From: CAYMZZ01 sp044463125
Lineage (GTDB): Bacteria > Bacteroidota > Bacteroidia > Chitinophagales > Chitinophagaceae
DNA length: 64,000 nucleotides
Direction: 5' to 3'
NCBI GenBank assembly: GCA_044463125.1
Contig: JBIQMS010000004.1
Location: 62,001 to 126,000 of the forward strand
Within the stretch, counting starts at the first letter, position 1; every line of letters starts with the position of its first letter. The notes below the pieces were generated by a model. That model ran no database searches, had not been told where the DNA came from, and saw only the letters and a list, made by a program, of their open reading frames with translations. The position numbers and the translations under genes were made by a program. Below, one piece after another: positions 35,594-43,369 of the stretch.

Positions 35594-36694
35594 GTGCAAA
35601 AGCTGCTAACCCGTCTCTTCAACGCCATCATGAAAAGCTGGAGCTGGATTTTGTTGATCCTGCTCACCATCCTTATTAAGTGGGCTTCCTGGTACCCCGA
35701 GTGGGTGGAGCATAATTATACCTATGGTCTTTATCCGTTGATTGCCAGGGTGCAACGAGTGCTTTTCGGCTGGCTTCCCTTTAGCCTGGGCGACCTGTTC
35801 TATGGGTTCCTGGTACTCATCGTACTCTACAAGACTTTTAACCTGGTTCGTACCATCTGGCGGCGCCAGTTCAACCGCGCCTACCTGGTAGCGGGCATGC
35901 AGCAGGGGATATTTTTCTTCCTGTTTGTGTATGTTTTTTTCAATCTCCTGTGGGGACTCAACTATAATCGGCAGGGCATATCACGCCAGTTGAATTTGGA
36001 GGTTAAGCCCTATTCAGTAAAAGATTTGGATGGACTGATGGCCCGTTTGCAAGACTCGGTGAACACTTTGGCTCGGGAGCAGACCCAGGCCGATCGCATA
36101 GGACTTCAAAAGAAGAAGGAGTTATTTAGCCAGGCGAAAGACTCCTACGAGGTGCTGGCCCGCAGCTATCCTTTTTTAAGCTATCAATCGAAATCCGTAA
36201 AGCCATCCCTGTTCAGCTACCTGGGCAACTATTTGGGCTTCCAGGGCTATTATAATCCTTTCTCCGGAGAAGCGCAGGTAAATACCACGGTACCCATGGT
36301 GGTGCAGCCCTTCGTAACCACCCATGAAATAGCACATCAACTGGGGTACGCCAAAGAAAACGAGGCCAATTTTGTTGCTTTCCTGGCCTGCCAGGTTTCG
36401 CCGCACAGTTTTGTTCGCTACTCTATGTATTTCGATATGTACAATTATGCCCTGCGCGAAATGAGCCGTCGCGATACTTCACTGGCGGGTAGTTATTACC
36501 GTGACCTTGATCCACTGGTAAAAAAAGACTTTGAGGAATACCGGCAGTTTTACCGCCGCCATCGCAATCCATTGGAAACGGCTATTATGTGGGGATACGG
36601 ACATTATCTTAAAGCCAATAATCAACCTGCGGGCAAGGATACCTATAATGAAGTGGTGGCCTGGCTGATCGCGTACTATAAAAAGTATGGTTAA
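35594..36694 (+). CDS. DUF3810 membrane protein with HExxH zinc-peptidase motif
   Basis: 366 residues. Three N-terminal hydrophobic helices (about residues 16-35, 63-83, 105-125) precede a soluble domain containing TTHEIAHQLGYAKENEANF: an HExxH motif with a downstream Glu as possible third zinc ligand, which is the DUF3810 signature. No member has an assigned substrate as far as I know. Start could be GTG at 35594 or ATG at 35630 (MKSWSWIL). It stands alone on the plus strand, with TspO following 30 bases later. Confidence 0.85.
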   Translation: MQKLLTRLFNAIMKSWSWILLILLTILIKWASWYPEWVEHNYTYGLYPLIARVQRVLFGWLPFSLGDLFYGFLVLIVLYKTFNLVRTIWRRQFNRAYLVAGMQQGIFFFLFVYVFFNLLWGLNYNRQGISRQLNLEVKPYSVKDLDGLMARLQDSVNTLAREQTQADRIGLQKKKELFSQAKDSYEVLARSYPFLSYQSKSVKPSLFSYLGNYLGFQGYYNPFSGEAQVNTTVPMVVQPFVTTHEIAHQLGYAKENEANFVAFLACQVSPHSFVRYSMYFDMYNYALREMSRRDTSLAGSYYRDLDPLVKKDFEEYRQFYRRHRNPLETAIMWGYGHYLKANNQPAGKDTYNEVVAWLIAYYKKYG

Positions 36695-36724
36695 CGGAAG
36701 TGTTGTTAACGACAATAAACAAAT

Positions 36725-37192
36725 ATGAGTAAGATACTTAAACTGATTATATCTATAGCCCTGCCCTTGCTGGTGGGCTTTACGGCCAGTTTGTTTACCC
36801 GACCCGAAATTGAAGGGTGGTATCGTGCGCTGCAACGCCCGGAATGGAACCCGCCCGACTGGTTGTTCGCGCCGGTTTGGACCAGTCTTTATATCCTGAT
36901 GGGAGTAGCCTGTTATTTGGTCTGGATCAAAGCGCCATCAGCACAACGCAGGGATGCAATGGTTCTGTATTTTGTGCAACTGGCATTGAATTTTACCTGG
37001 TCATTTCTATTTTTTCGGATGCACCAGCCTGGGTCGGCTTTCGCGGAAATCATCCTGCTATGGCTCTGTATCCTGCTTACCATTTTCGCATTCGCGCGGC
37101 TGAACCGCCTCGCTGCCTGGCTATTGGTACCGTATATTAGTTGGGTAAGTTTTGCAGCAATATTGAATTATACGATTTGGCAACTGAATTAG
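36725..37192 (+). CDS. TspO/MBR family protein
   Basis: 155 residues with five hydrophobic helices. LVGFTASLFTRPEIEGWYRA, LQRPEWNPPDWLFAPVWTSL and LNFTWSFLFFRMHQPGSA are the family's signature blocks. TspO proteins bind porphyrins and related ligands in the membrane. It is the last plus-strand gene before the convergent dcd gene; the gap is filled by a heptamer array. Confidence 0.93.
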   Translation: MSKILKLIISIALPLLVGFTASLFTRPEIEGWYRALQRPEWNPPDWLFAPVWTSLYILMGVACYLVWIKAPSAQRRDAMVLYFVQLALNFTWSFLFFRMHQPGSAFAEIILLWLCILLTIFAFARLNRLAAWLLVPYISWVSFAAILNYTIWQLN

Positions 37193-37200
37193 AGATGAAA

Positions 37201-37300
37201 GTTTAAAGTTTAGGGTTTAGAGTTTAAGGTAATATGTATTAAACCTTAAACTTTAAACCCTAAACCTTCAACCCTACGTAATACGTACTACGTATAACGT
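37201..37300. repeat. GTTTARR hairpin array with one-sided ACGTNNN array
   Basis: Four GTTTANN heptamers (37201-37228) face five inverted heptamers (37238-37272) across a nine-base loop. They are followed by four ACGT units at 37276, 37283, 37290 and 37297, again with period 7. There is no ACGT array on the left. It fills the space between the convergent TspO and dcd genes. Confidence 0.88.
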
Positions 37301-37305
37301 ACAAC

Positions 37306-37842
37306 TCAAAACACATTCTTCCACATCATACTCTCCACCGGCTTATCCGGCTGGCCTGAGTATTTGGCGTTTTTCTTCTCGTTGTATTTGATTGCAATTT
37401 CACCATCTACCGGGAAATAAATCAATTGGCCAACGGGCATGCCCTTATATACTTTCACGGGTTGCTTCACCGAAATTTCCAGTGTCCAGTGGCCGCAGAA
37501 GCCTACATCGCCTTTGCCTGCTGTGGCATGGATATCGATACCCAACCGGCCGGTGCTCGATTTTCCCTCGAGAAAGGGAACATGGGCATGCGTTTCCGTG
37601 TACTCTTCCGTAACGCCCAGGTAAAAGATATGCGGATATAAAACGAATCCTTCCTCCGGAATCTCGAAATATTCAATCGCGTTATGCTTCTTGGCGTCGA
37701 GGATATGTTCCCGGTAGGTGGCCAGCCATTTGCCGAGATGCACATCATAGGAATTGCTACCCAGGCATTCGCGATTATATGGTTTGAGCACGATGGTACC
37801 CTTGTCCATTTCTTCCAGTATCCGGCTGTCTGATAAAATCAT
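37306..37842 (-). CDS. dcd: dCTP deaminase
   Basis: 178 residues. GSNSYDVHLGKWLATY, PFLEGKSSTGRLGIDIHATAG, DVGFCGHWTLEISV and GQLIYFPVDGE are conserved blocks of the dCTP deaminase/dUTPase fold, with the Ser-Ser-xx-Arg active site and the catalytic Glu in the TLE block. It makes dUTP from dCTP in thymidylate synthesis. Convergent with TspO. Confidence 0.95.
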   Translation of the reverse strand: MILSDSRILEEMDKGTIVLKPYNRECLGSNSYDVHLGKWLATYREHILDAKKHNAIEYFEIPEEGFVLYPHIFYLGVTEEYTETHAHVPFLEGKSSTGRLGIDIHATAGKGDVGFCGHWTLEISVKQPVKVYKGMPVGQLIYFPVDGEIAIKYNEKKNAKYSGQPDKPVESMMWKNVF

Positions 37843-37913
37843 AATTGCGGCGTTGATTCAATTTTTTTGAACAGGCTCAAATATCGTACTTCGTGTAAGG
37901 AGCCCATGCGACT

Positions 37914-38525
37914 ATGCCTGTTTTTTTTCAACATCAAATCAACGAATCTACCCGGGTCGGTATCTGGAAAATAGAGGAAAGCGAAGCCTTTTTCCGCGGA
38001 AATGTGCCCCTTCACCGCGAAGTGACGCATCCACACAAGCGCTTGCAGCATTTGGCCGGACGCTTTCTGCTACAATACCTGTTTCCCGCTTTTCCGTATG
38101 AGTTGATAGAAATTGCGGATACCCGAAAGCCTTACCTGAAAGACGAGCAGTATCATTTCTCCATATCACATTGCGGCGATTATGCGGCTGCCATCGTAAG
38201 CCGGTTCCAAAGAGTGGGTATCGACATTGAGATGCCTGTGGAAAAACTGCGACGTATCCGCCACAAATTCCTGAAAGAGGAGGAGATGGCGCGATTTCCG
38301 TCTCTTCAGGGCGATTCCGAACTGGAAATGCTCACCCGGCTCTGGAGCGCGAAAGAAGCCGTATTCAAATGGTATGGCCTGGGAAAGCTGAATTTCCGGG
38401 AAGATATGCCTCTGTTCCCCGGAAAAGAAAGGGATAGTCTTATTTGTCATTTTCAACCCACAGGACAGCGATTGGAGATAGAATCGAAAAGGGTGGGGGA
38501 TGTGGTGCTTTCGTTTGTGTGTTGA
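37914..38525 (+). CDS. 4'-phosphopantetheinyl transferase superfamily protein
   Basis: 203 residues. FSISHCGDYAAAIVS, RVGIDIEMP (first Mg site) and LTRLWSAKEAVFKWYG (WxxKEA) are the Sfp-type signatures. It transfers phosphopantetheine from CoA to carrier proteins. No carrier or NRPS/PKS gene is visible nearby, so it may be the general-purpose enzyme. Divergent from dcd and convergent with the DUF2130 gene. Confidence 0.9.
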   Translation: MPVFFQHQINESTRVGIWKIEESEAFFRGNVPLHREVTHPHKRLQHLAGRFLLQYLFPAFPYELIEIADTRKPYLKDEQYHFSISHCGDYAAAIVSRFQRVGIDIEMPVEKLRRIRHKFLKEEEMARFPSLQGDSELEMLTRLWSAKEAVFKWYGLGKLNFREDMPLFPGKERDSLICHFQPTGQRLEIESKRVGDVVLSFVC

Positions 38526-38533
38526 AAGGATTA

Positions 38534-38858
38534 TTTGTTGATTTGTTGATTCGTTGATTTGTTGAACCGTTTAGGGTTTAGGGTTTAAAGTTTAAAGTTT
38601 TTTTGTGTGTAGGGAATTGGAAATTGGTTGGAGAAATAAAATCTGCGAAGATCTGCGTTGTTATCTGCGGCAATCTGCGGGAAACGCTTCAGCAGTATAA
38701 ACGGCTTCAGAGTTCAGTAGAGTTTTCACGCAGATTTTCGCAGATTTTTTCGCAGATATACGCAGATATAGGTAGATAAATGAATCCTGCTGAAAAGTAA
38801 TATACACGACCCGAACCTTAAACAGTTCAACAATTAAACGAATCAACAAATCAACAAA
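38534..38858. repeat. Multi-layer nested inverted repeat array (three repeat families)
   Basis: It spans the whole 333-base gap between two convergent genes. From the outside in: four TTTGTTGA-type octamers (38534-38565) face four TCAACAAA-type octamers (38827-38858); five GTTTANN-type heptamers (38569-38603) face one inverted copy (CCTTAAAC, about 38816-38823); four ATCTGCG at 38641, 38651, 38663 and 38673 face four CGCAGAT at 38729, 38739, 38751 and 38761. The spacing of the last family is 10-12-10 on both sides. The spacers themselves are not complementary. Confidence 0.92.
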
Positions 38859-40085
38859 TTATTCCTCTTCGTCTTCCAGCAGCCGCAAATTCACTTCTTC
38901 CATTCCGGCTATTCCGTCTATTGAGCCATGAATATGGGCGGCATTGAGCAACACTTTTTCAAGTTGTTTTTCGCGGGCCTTCCAGAGTTTTTCCATGGCG
39001 TCTCTTTCTTTCTGAATGGATTGCTTCATGCTCATGAACCCTTCCCGGATGGCGCGCCATTGCTCTGCGAATTCGGAGCTGGTAAGATATTGGTACAGCA
39101 TCCGCATTTTGTCGCCGCTGTTTTCCTGCGTTTTCAGCGCGGTAGATACTTTAATTAATCCCTCGCGGAGCATGTACACCACCGACTTCACTTCGACGAA
39201 GGAGCAGATCCAAACGCCATTCTTTTCGCCAAAGCGATCCAGGTCTTTCGGAAATGTCTGAGTAACTATTACCGCTATATCGGCGCCCTGGCTGCGAAGG
39301 TCGGCGCGCAGTTTTTCGATCCAGTCGTTGCTAAACTCGCGGGTGCGTTTGCTTTCAAAGATGATCTTTCCGCATTCGGCGCCATTGGCATTGCGTACGG
39401 TTTGAATACAATCCGCGCCACGCACGCCCTTGCCCACTTCCTCCACCTGGTCGAAGGGGAATGCTGCCCGCAACATATCTTCCAAAGCCAGTTCCTGTAC
39501 TTCGCCCTGCAGTTGGGAGGAGCCCTGTTCCGCTTTACGCTTCATTTCATCGGCCAGCTTCTTCTGGTCCTCCAATTGCTTCTCCAGCTCTTTTACGCGC
39601 ATCAGGAATTCGGTTTCCTTCATCGCTATCTTCTGTTCTTCAATCTTGCGGATATCTTCCGAAAGCTTTTCGCGCTCCAGTTGCAACTGCTTCTGCACAT
39701 TCAACTCTATCTCCGCTTCTTTATTTTTCAGTTCCTGTTCCAGGCGCATAAACTCCGCCTCTTTGCGGCGCGATTCTTTCAGTTTCTCTTCGTTTTCTTT
39801 GTTTTGTTCCTGCAGCAGTTGCAGCTTATGTTCAAAATCGGAGGCTATACGTTTGCGGAGTTGGTCTTCAGCTTCTTTTTGAATCTCCTGTTCACGGCGT
39901 TGGAGCAGGTCTTTGAATTCTTTTTCGCGGCGCTGGATCTCTTCGTCTTTCTTGCGCAGGTGCTCGGTCATTTTCTGCCGGAGTTCCTGCTTCTCTTTTT
40001 CAATGGCTTCCCGCAACTCATCATTCAAAGCCGCTTCGAGGGGGAATTCGTGGTTGCAGTCGGGGCATTTGATGTTGGTAGGCAT
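38859..40085 (-). CDS. DUF2130 protein: zinc ribbon, coiled coil, nuclease-like domain
   Basis: 408 residues. The N-terminal IKCPDCNHEF is a short CxxC metal site; residues about 25-195 form a long charged coiled coil; the C-terminal half (VRGADCIQTVRNANGAECGKI, IFESKRTREFSNDWIEKL, DIAVIVTQTFP) has the PD-(D/E)xK-like ESK pattern of DUF2130. Members are predicted DNA-associated proteins, but none has a settled role to my knowledge. The stop codon lies directly on the edge of the nested repeat array, and the start is close to an ACGTNNN array. Confidence 0.85.
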   Translation of the reverse strand: MPTNIKCPDCNHEFPLEAALNDELREAIEKEKQELRQKMTEHLRKKDEEIQRREKEFKDLLQRREQEIQKEAEDQLRKRIASDFEHKLQLLQEQNKENEEKLKESRRKEAEFMRLEQELKNKEAEIELNVQKQLQLEREKLSEDIRKIEEQKIAMKETEFLMRVKELEKQLEDQKKLADEMKRKAEQGSSQLQGEVQELALEDMLRAAFPFDQVEEVGKGVRGADCIQTVRNANGAECGKIIFESKRTREFSNDWIEKLRADLRSQGADIAVIVTQTFPKDLDRFGEKNGVWICSFVEVKSVVYMLREGLIKVSTALKTQENSGDKMRMLYQYLTSSEFAEQWRAIREGFMSMKQSIQKERDAMEKLWKAREKQLEKVLLNAAHIHGSIDGIAGMEEVNLRLLEDEEE

Positions 40086-40096
40086 TTTTGCGTTGT

Positions 40097-40339
40097 ACGT
40101 TTTACGTAGTACGTTTTACGTTCTGCGTTTGTTCTGGTAAAAGATTTGAAAGATTTGCCGGGTTGGGTTTCCCCGGCAGTTGGTTGAATACGGAGTTGAC
40201 TCCATTCGATCCAGGTACTTACAAATTTACTCTTATGCAAGCTCGGACAAGAATTTTATCCGTTATTAAGAAAGTAAATCTCGCCTCCTTTCAGACAACT
40301 CCAAAAAACGTATAACGTACAACGTAAAACGTAAAACGT
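40097..40339. repeat. Two ACGTNNN arrays flanking about 185 bases
   Basis: ACGT occurs at 40097, 40104, 40111 and 40118, and again at 40308, 40315, 40322, 40329 and 40336, always with period 7. The arms lie upstream of the DUF2130 gene and just after the 3' end of tRNA-Leu. The enclosed stretch has no supported gene; it should contain the DUF2130 promoter. Confidence 0.85.
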
Positions 40340-40353
40340 AAAACCCGAAAAAG

Positions 40354-40439
40354 TGCCCCAGGCGGGAGTTGAACCCGCACTCGCATTGCTGCGAACAGGA
40401 TTTTAAGTCCTGCGTGTCTACCAATTTCACCACCAGGGC
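40354..40439 (-). tRNA. tRNA-Leu (anticodon UAA)
   Basis: 86 bases on the minus strand with a long variable arm (class II). The acceptor stem GCCCTGG pairs with CTGGGGC (two G-U pairs), discriminator A. The D-loop region AAATTGGTAGAC and T-arm GGTTCAACTCC are intact, and the anticodon loop ACTTAAAAT centres on TAA. Confidence 0.93.
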
Positions 40440-40454
40440 GATAGACTTTCAGAA

Positions 40455-40482
40455 ATAAAAAACTCCCGCGTCGGCGGGAGTT
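40455..40482 (-). terminator. Terminator between tRNA-Gly and tRNA-Leu
   Basis: A perfect nine-base stem (AACTCCCGC at 40461-40469, 40474-40482) with a four-base loop, flanked by A and T runs on both sides, so it could work in either direction. On the minus strand it follows tRNA-Gly. Confidence 0.8.
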
Positions 40483-40486
40483 TTTG

Positions 40487-40559
<73 letters not shown>

Positions 40560-40639
40560 TTTTCTCGTTCAACACACAAAGAACGAAGGGGTTGCAAAAA
40601 TAGGCGATTGCCCAATTGCAAAAAAATTTTTCTGAAAAA

Positions 40640-40861
40640 TTATTTGTACTTCGGTGTGTAGAGCGAACTCTCCTGAACGGTCACTTTGGGTTTCTCGTAA
40701 CGCTTGGTGTACAATTTATAGCATCCGCCGAAAGCAAACGCTACAATACAGGCCACGCTCAGGTAGAAAATAAAGGCCGAGGAGGAAACCCAGTTATGGG
40801 TAAAATCGCGATCCTGTACTTTCTTTAGTTCTTCGTGGTATTCTTGATTGGCTGCGCTCAT
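40640..40861 (-). CDS. Small single-pass membrane protein (73 residues)
   Basis: A charged N-terminal helix (MSAANQEYHEELKKVQDRDF) is followed by one membrane helix (SSSAFIFYLSVACIVAFAFGG, residues 26-47) and a basic, Tyr/Lys-rich tail ending TPKYK. No family is recognised. It lies between tRNA-Gly and an ACGT/GTTTARR array, and stands alone. The clean start and topology suggest a real gene. Confidence 0.65.
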   Translation of the reverse strand: MSAANQEYHEELKKVQDRDFTHNWVSSSAFIFYLSVACIVAFAFGGCYKLYTKRYEKPKVTVQESSLYTPKYK

Positions 40862-40910
40862 GGGAATTTGTTTTCGTGGGCAAAAATAGGGAAGAAAACT
40901 GAAAAGTTAA

Positions 40911-41018
40911 ACGTTTTACGTTGTACGTTTTACGTTGAGTTTAGGGTTTAAGATTGAATGTTTAAAGGTAAATTCAAGTTCTATTTATATTTCAGACTTT
41001 AAACTTTAAACTTTCAAC
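40911..41018. repeat. ACGTNNN plus GTTTARR hairpin array overlapping a coding end
   Basis: ACGT at 40911, 40918, 40925 and 40932 (period 7) is followed by GTTTAGG, GTTTAAG, a degenerate ATTGAAT and GTTTAAA (40939-40966). The facing arm TTTAAAC, TTTAAAC, TTTCAAC (40998-41018) overlaps the last codons and stop of the GT2 gene. Confidence 0.85.
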
Positions 41019-42022
41019 TCCTTAAACGTTCTTTTCTTCTTCCCAAAATATTGCCAGGGCAATAGGCCACTATAGAGTCCATGAAGCTGCTTGCTTTTTC
41101 GCATGGGGTAGGGACTTTTCCCGCGGTGAAACAGCCACCAGCTACATACATGCAGATGCGCTTTTACGATGGCACCAAACAGTTGGGGTTTACCTCCGAA
41201 CAGTTCTTTCCAGGCCGCAAGGCCATCCAGGCAAAAGCGGATAGGGATTTTCCAGATGCGTTGTGTCGCAGGCAGGTTTTTCCACAGCATGATCAGGTTG
41301 TTGCGGAAATTGAGATAGGTTTTGCGTGGACTTCCCTGAGGCAATGTACCGCCGCCGAGATGGTACACAATACTGGCAGGCTCCACATAAATTTTGTAAC
41401 TCGCATGTTGCAAGCGCCAGCAAAGATCAATCTCTTCCTGATGCGCGAAAAAATGAGGATCAAAACCTTTCATTTCGTGAAAACAGCGCGACCTGACCAA
41501 TAGAGCGGCGCCGCTGGCCCAGAATACGGGGCAGTTGTCGTTGTATTGCCCTTCATCTTTTTCCACCGTTTCAAAAACACGGCCGCGGCAGAAAGGGTAG
41601 CCCCAGGAATCGAGCCAGCCCCCGGCTGCTCCGGCATATTCAAAATGGTCGCGTTGCGTATAAGATAGAATGCGCGGCTGGCAAGCTGCTACCTGTGTAT
41701 TGGCTTCCATCAATTGGATCATGGGCTCCAACCAGCCTTGTTGCACTTCCACATCCGAGTTGAGTAGTACATAGTAGTCGGCGGTAATTTCTGAGAGCGC
41801 CCGGTTGTAACCTCCGGCATAACCTCGGTTTTGATCCATCGCTATAAGCCGAACCTGTGGATAATGCTCCGCTACCCAGGCGCATGAGTCATCGGTACTG
41901 GCATTATCAGCGAGCACCACCTGGTAGTTTGGATAAGTTGTACGCAATACCGAAGGCAGAAACTGCTCCAGCACTTTGCGTCCATTCCAGTTGAGGATAA
42001 CGATTGCGACAAGGGGCGACAA
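41006..42022 (-). CDS. Glycosyltransferase family 2 (rhamnosyltransferase-like)
   Basis: 338 residues. AIVILNWNGRKVLEQFLPSV, VVLADNASTDDSCAWV, QNRGYAGGYNRAL and YYVLLNSDVEVQQGWL give the GT-A fold with its DxD-like NSDVE; FFAHQEEIDLCWRL supplies the ED base region. WcaA/rhamnosyltransferase-like enzymes of this type glycosylate cell-surface polymers. TTG at 42022 is used as start because the frame is closed just upstream; it abuts the ATG of the divergent kinase gene. The last four codons lie inside a repeat array. Confidence 0.88.
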   Translation of the reverse strand: MSPLVAIVILNWNGRKVLEQFLPSVLRTTYPNYQVVLADNASTDDSCAWVAEHYPQVRLIAMDQNRGYAGGYNRALSEITADYYVLLNSDVEVQQGWLEPMIQLMEANTQVAACQPRILSYTQRDHFEYAGAAGGWLDSWGYPFCRGRVFETVEKDEGQYNDNCPVFWASGAALLVRSRCFHEMKGFDPHFFAHQEEIDLCWRLQHASYKIYVEPASIVYHLGGGTLPQGSPRKTYLNFRNNLIMLWKNLPATQRIWKIPIRFCLDGLAAWKELFGGKPQLFGAIVKAHLHVCSWWLFHRGKSPYPMRKSKQLHGLYSGLLPWQYFGKKKRTFKELKV

Positions 42023-43228
42023 ATGCGATTATTTTGTTCAAATGTAAGTCAGCAGGCCTTAAATTCGGGCATGCTTTCTTATTTGCTCAACTGGCGTACC
42101 GCTTTGGCGGCCGTGGCCATCGCCATTGTCAGCGGTACCATTGTGTATTCCCAGTACCTCGCCAAAAAGATCGCGCGCGATGAGCGAATTAAAGTGGAGC
42201 AATGGGCCGAAGCCAGCAAGTCGCTGCTCAATCCCGATATCACGGATATACGCCTTCCTTTCAAAATCATTAATGATAATACCGATATCCCTATCATTGA
42301 AACAAATGAAAAGGACAGCATTACCAATTTCGTGAATATGGATTCGGCGCGTGTGGCCAATGAAGAGGGCTATTTGCGGAAGCAATTGGAATCATTACGC
42401 GGATTGAATCCGCCCATTGTGTACATAGATCCAATCGACAGCAGCAAGGTCAATTATTACTATTACGGCCATACCCGATTGCTCAACGAAGTGCGCTATT
42501 ATCCGCTGATACAGCTATTGATTGTGGGTTTATTTATTGTCGTCATTTTGCTGGCGTTAAGAGGAAGCTACCGTTCTGTACAAAACCAGGTATGGGCAGG
42601 CATGGCCAAGGAAACGGCGCATCAATTGGGTACACCCGTATCCTCGCTCGAAGGCTGGGTGGAAGTGATGCGCGATGATCCACGTTACCAGGAAATTATT
42701 CCGGAATTGTCGAAAGACGTGAATAGGCTTCGGCTCGTATCGGATCGCTTTGGCAAGATCGGCAGCAGTCCGCAACTGGAGCCCACTGATATTATCCAGG
42801 CCATTTATCAGATGGTGGATTATATCCGTAAGCGAGCACCCGGCAAAGTGCAAATGACGGTGCATACACATGGCCTGGAAAGCCTGGAAGCGCAGGTATC
42901 GCCGCCCCTGTTCGACTGGGTGATCGAGAACTTGCTCAAGAATGCCCTTGATGCCATGGAAGGTAAGGGCAGTATTGATATTGATATCCGCTTCGATAAG
43001 GAAGAACGTATTCAGATAGACGTAACGGATACCGGCAAAGGCATATCAGCGCAGCATATCCGGCAGGTATTTCAACCCGGTTTTACCACCAAAAAAAGAG
43101 GATGGGGGCTGGGGCTGAGTTTATCGAAAAGAATTATTGAGCAATACCATAAGGGTGAAATATTCGTGCGGCAATCAGAACCCGGCAAGGGCACCACTTT
43201 CCGGATCATTCTTCCACCCAAGGCCTGA
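42023..43228 (+). CDS. Membrane sensor histidine kinase
   Basis: 401 residues. Two membrane helices (about residues 26-45 and 155-178) bracket an extracytoplasmic domain. The H-box KETAHQLGTPVSSLEGW holds the phosphorylated His (about residue 196), NLLKNALDAMEG is the N-box, VTDTGKGIS the G1 box, and GWGLGLSLSKRII the G2 box. No response regulator gene is adjacent. ATG at 42023 starts next to the divergent GT2 gene; ATG at 42071 (MLSYLLNW) may be the true start. Confidence 0.9.
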   Translation: MRLFCSNVSQQALNSGMLSYLLNWRTALAAVAIAIVSGTIVYSQYLAKKIARDERIKVEQWAEASKSLLNPDITDIRLPFKIINDNTDIPIIETNEKDSITNFVNMDSARVANEEGYLRKQLESLRGLNPPIVYIDPIDSSKVNYYYYGHTRLLNEVRYYPLIQLLIVGLFIVVILLALRGSYRSVQNQVWAGMAKETAHQLGTPVSSLEGWVEVMRDDPRYQEIIPELSKDVNRLRLVSDRFGKIGSSPQLEPTDIIQAIYQMVDYIRKRAPGKVQMTVHTHGLESLEAQVSPPLFDWVIENLLKNALDAMEGKGSIDIDIRFDKEERIQIDVTDTGKGISAQHIRQVFQPGFTTKKRGWGLGLSLSKRIIEQYHKGEIFVRQSEPGKGTTFRIILPPKA

Positions 43229-43285
43229 TAATTTGTAGGGATTGAATCGGCAAATCATCAAATCATCCTATATTTGCATCCCCCT

Positions 43286-43369
43286 GCCCAGGTGGCGAAA
43301 TTGGTAGACGCGCTACTTTGAGGTGGTAGTGGCCGAAAGGCTGTGCTGGTTCGAATCCAGTCTTGGGCA
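43286..43369 (+). tRNA. tRNA-Leu (anticodon GAG)
   Basis: 84 bases, class II. Acceptor GCCCAGG/CTTGGGC, discriminator A; D-region GGCGAAATTGGTAGACGCG; anticodon loop TTGAGGT carrying GAG; variable arm GGCCGAAAGGCTG; T-arm GGTTCGAATCC. It lies at the edge of the AT-rich island and appears to be the island's integration target. Confidence 0.94.

Noticed and set aside
39402..40109. 235-codon plus-strand frame rich in Phe/Leu, resembling a membrane protein
   Set aside because: It is the complement of the Glu/Lys/Gln-rich coiled coil in the DUF2130 gene, which always gives Phe/Leu-rich shadows.
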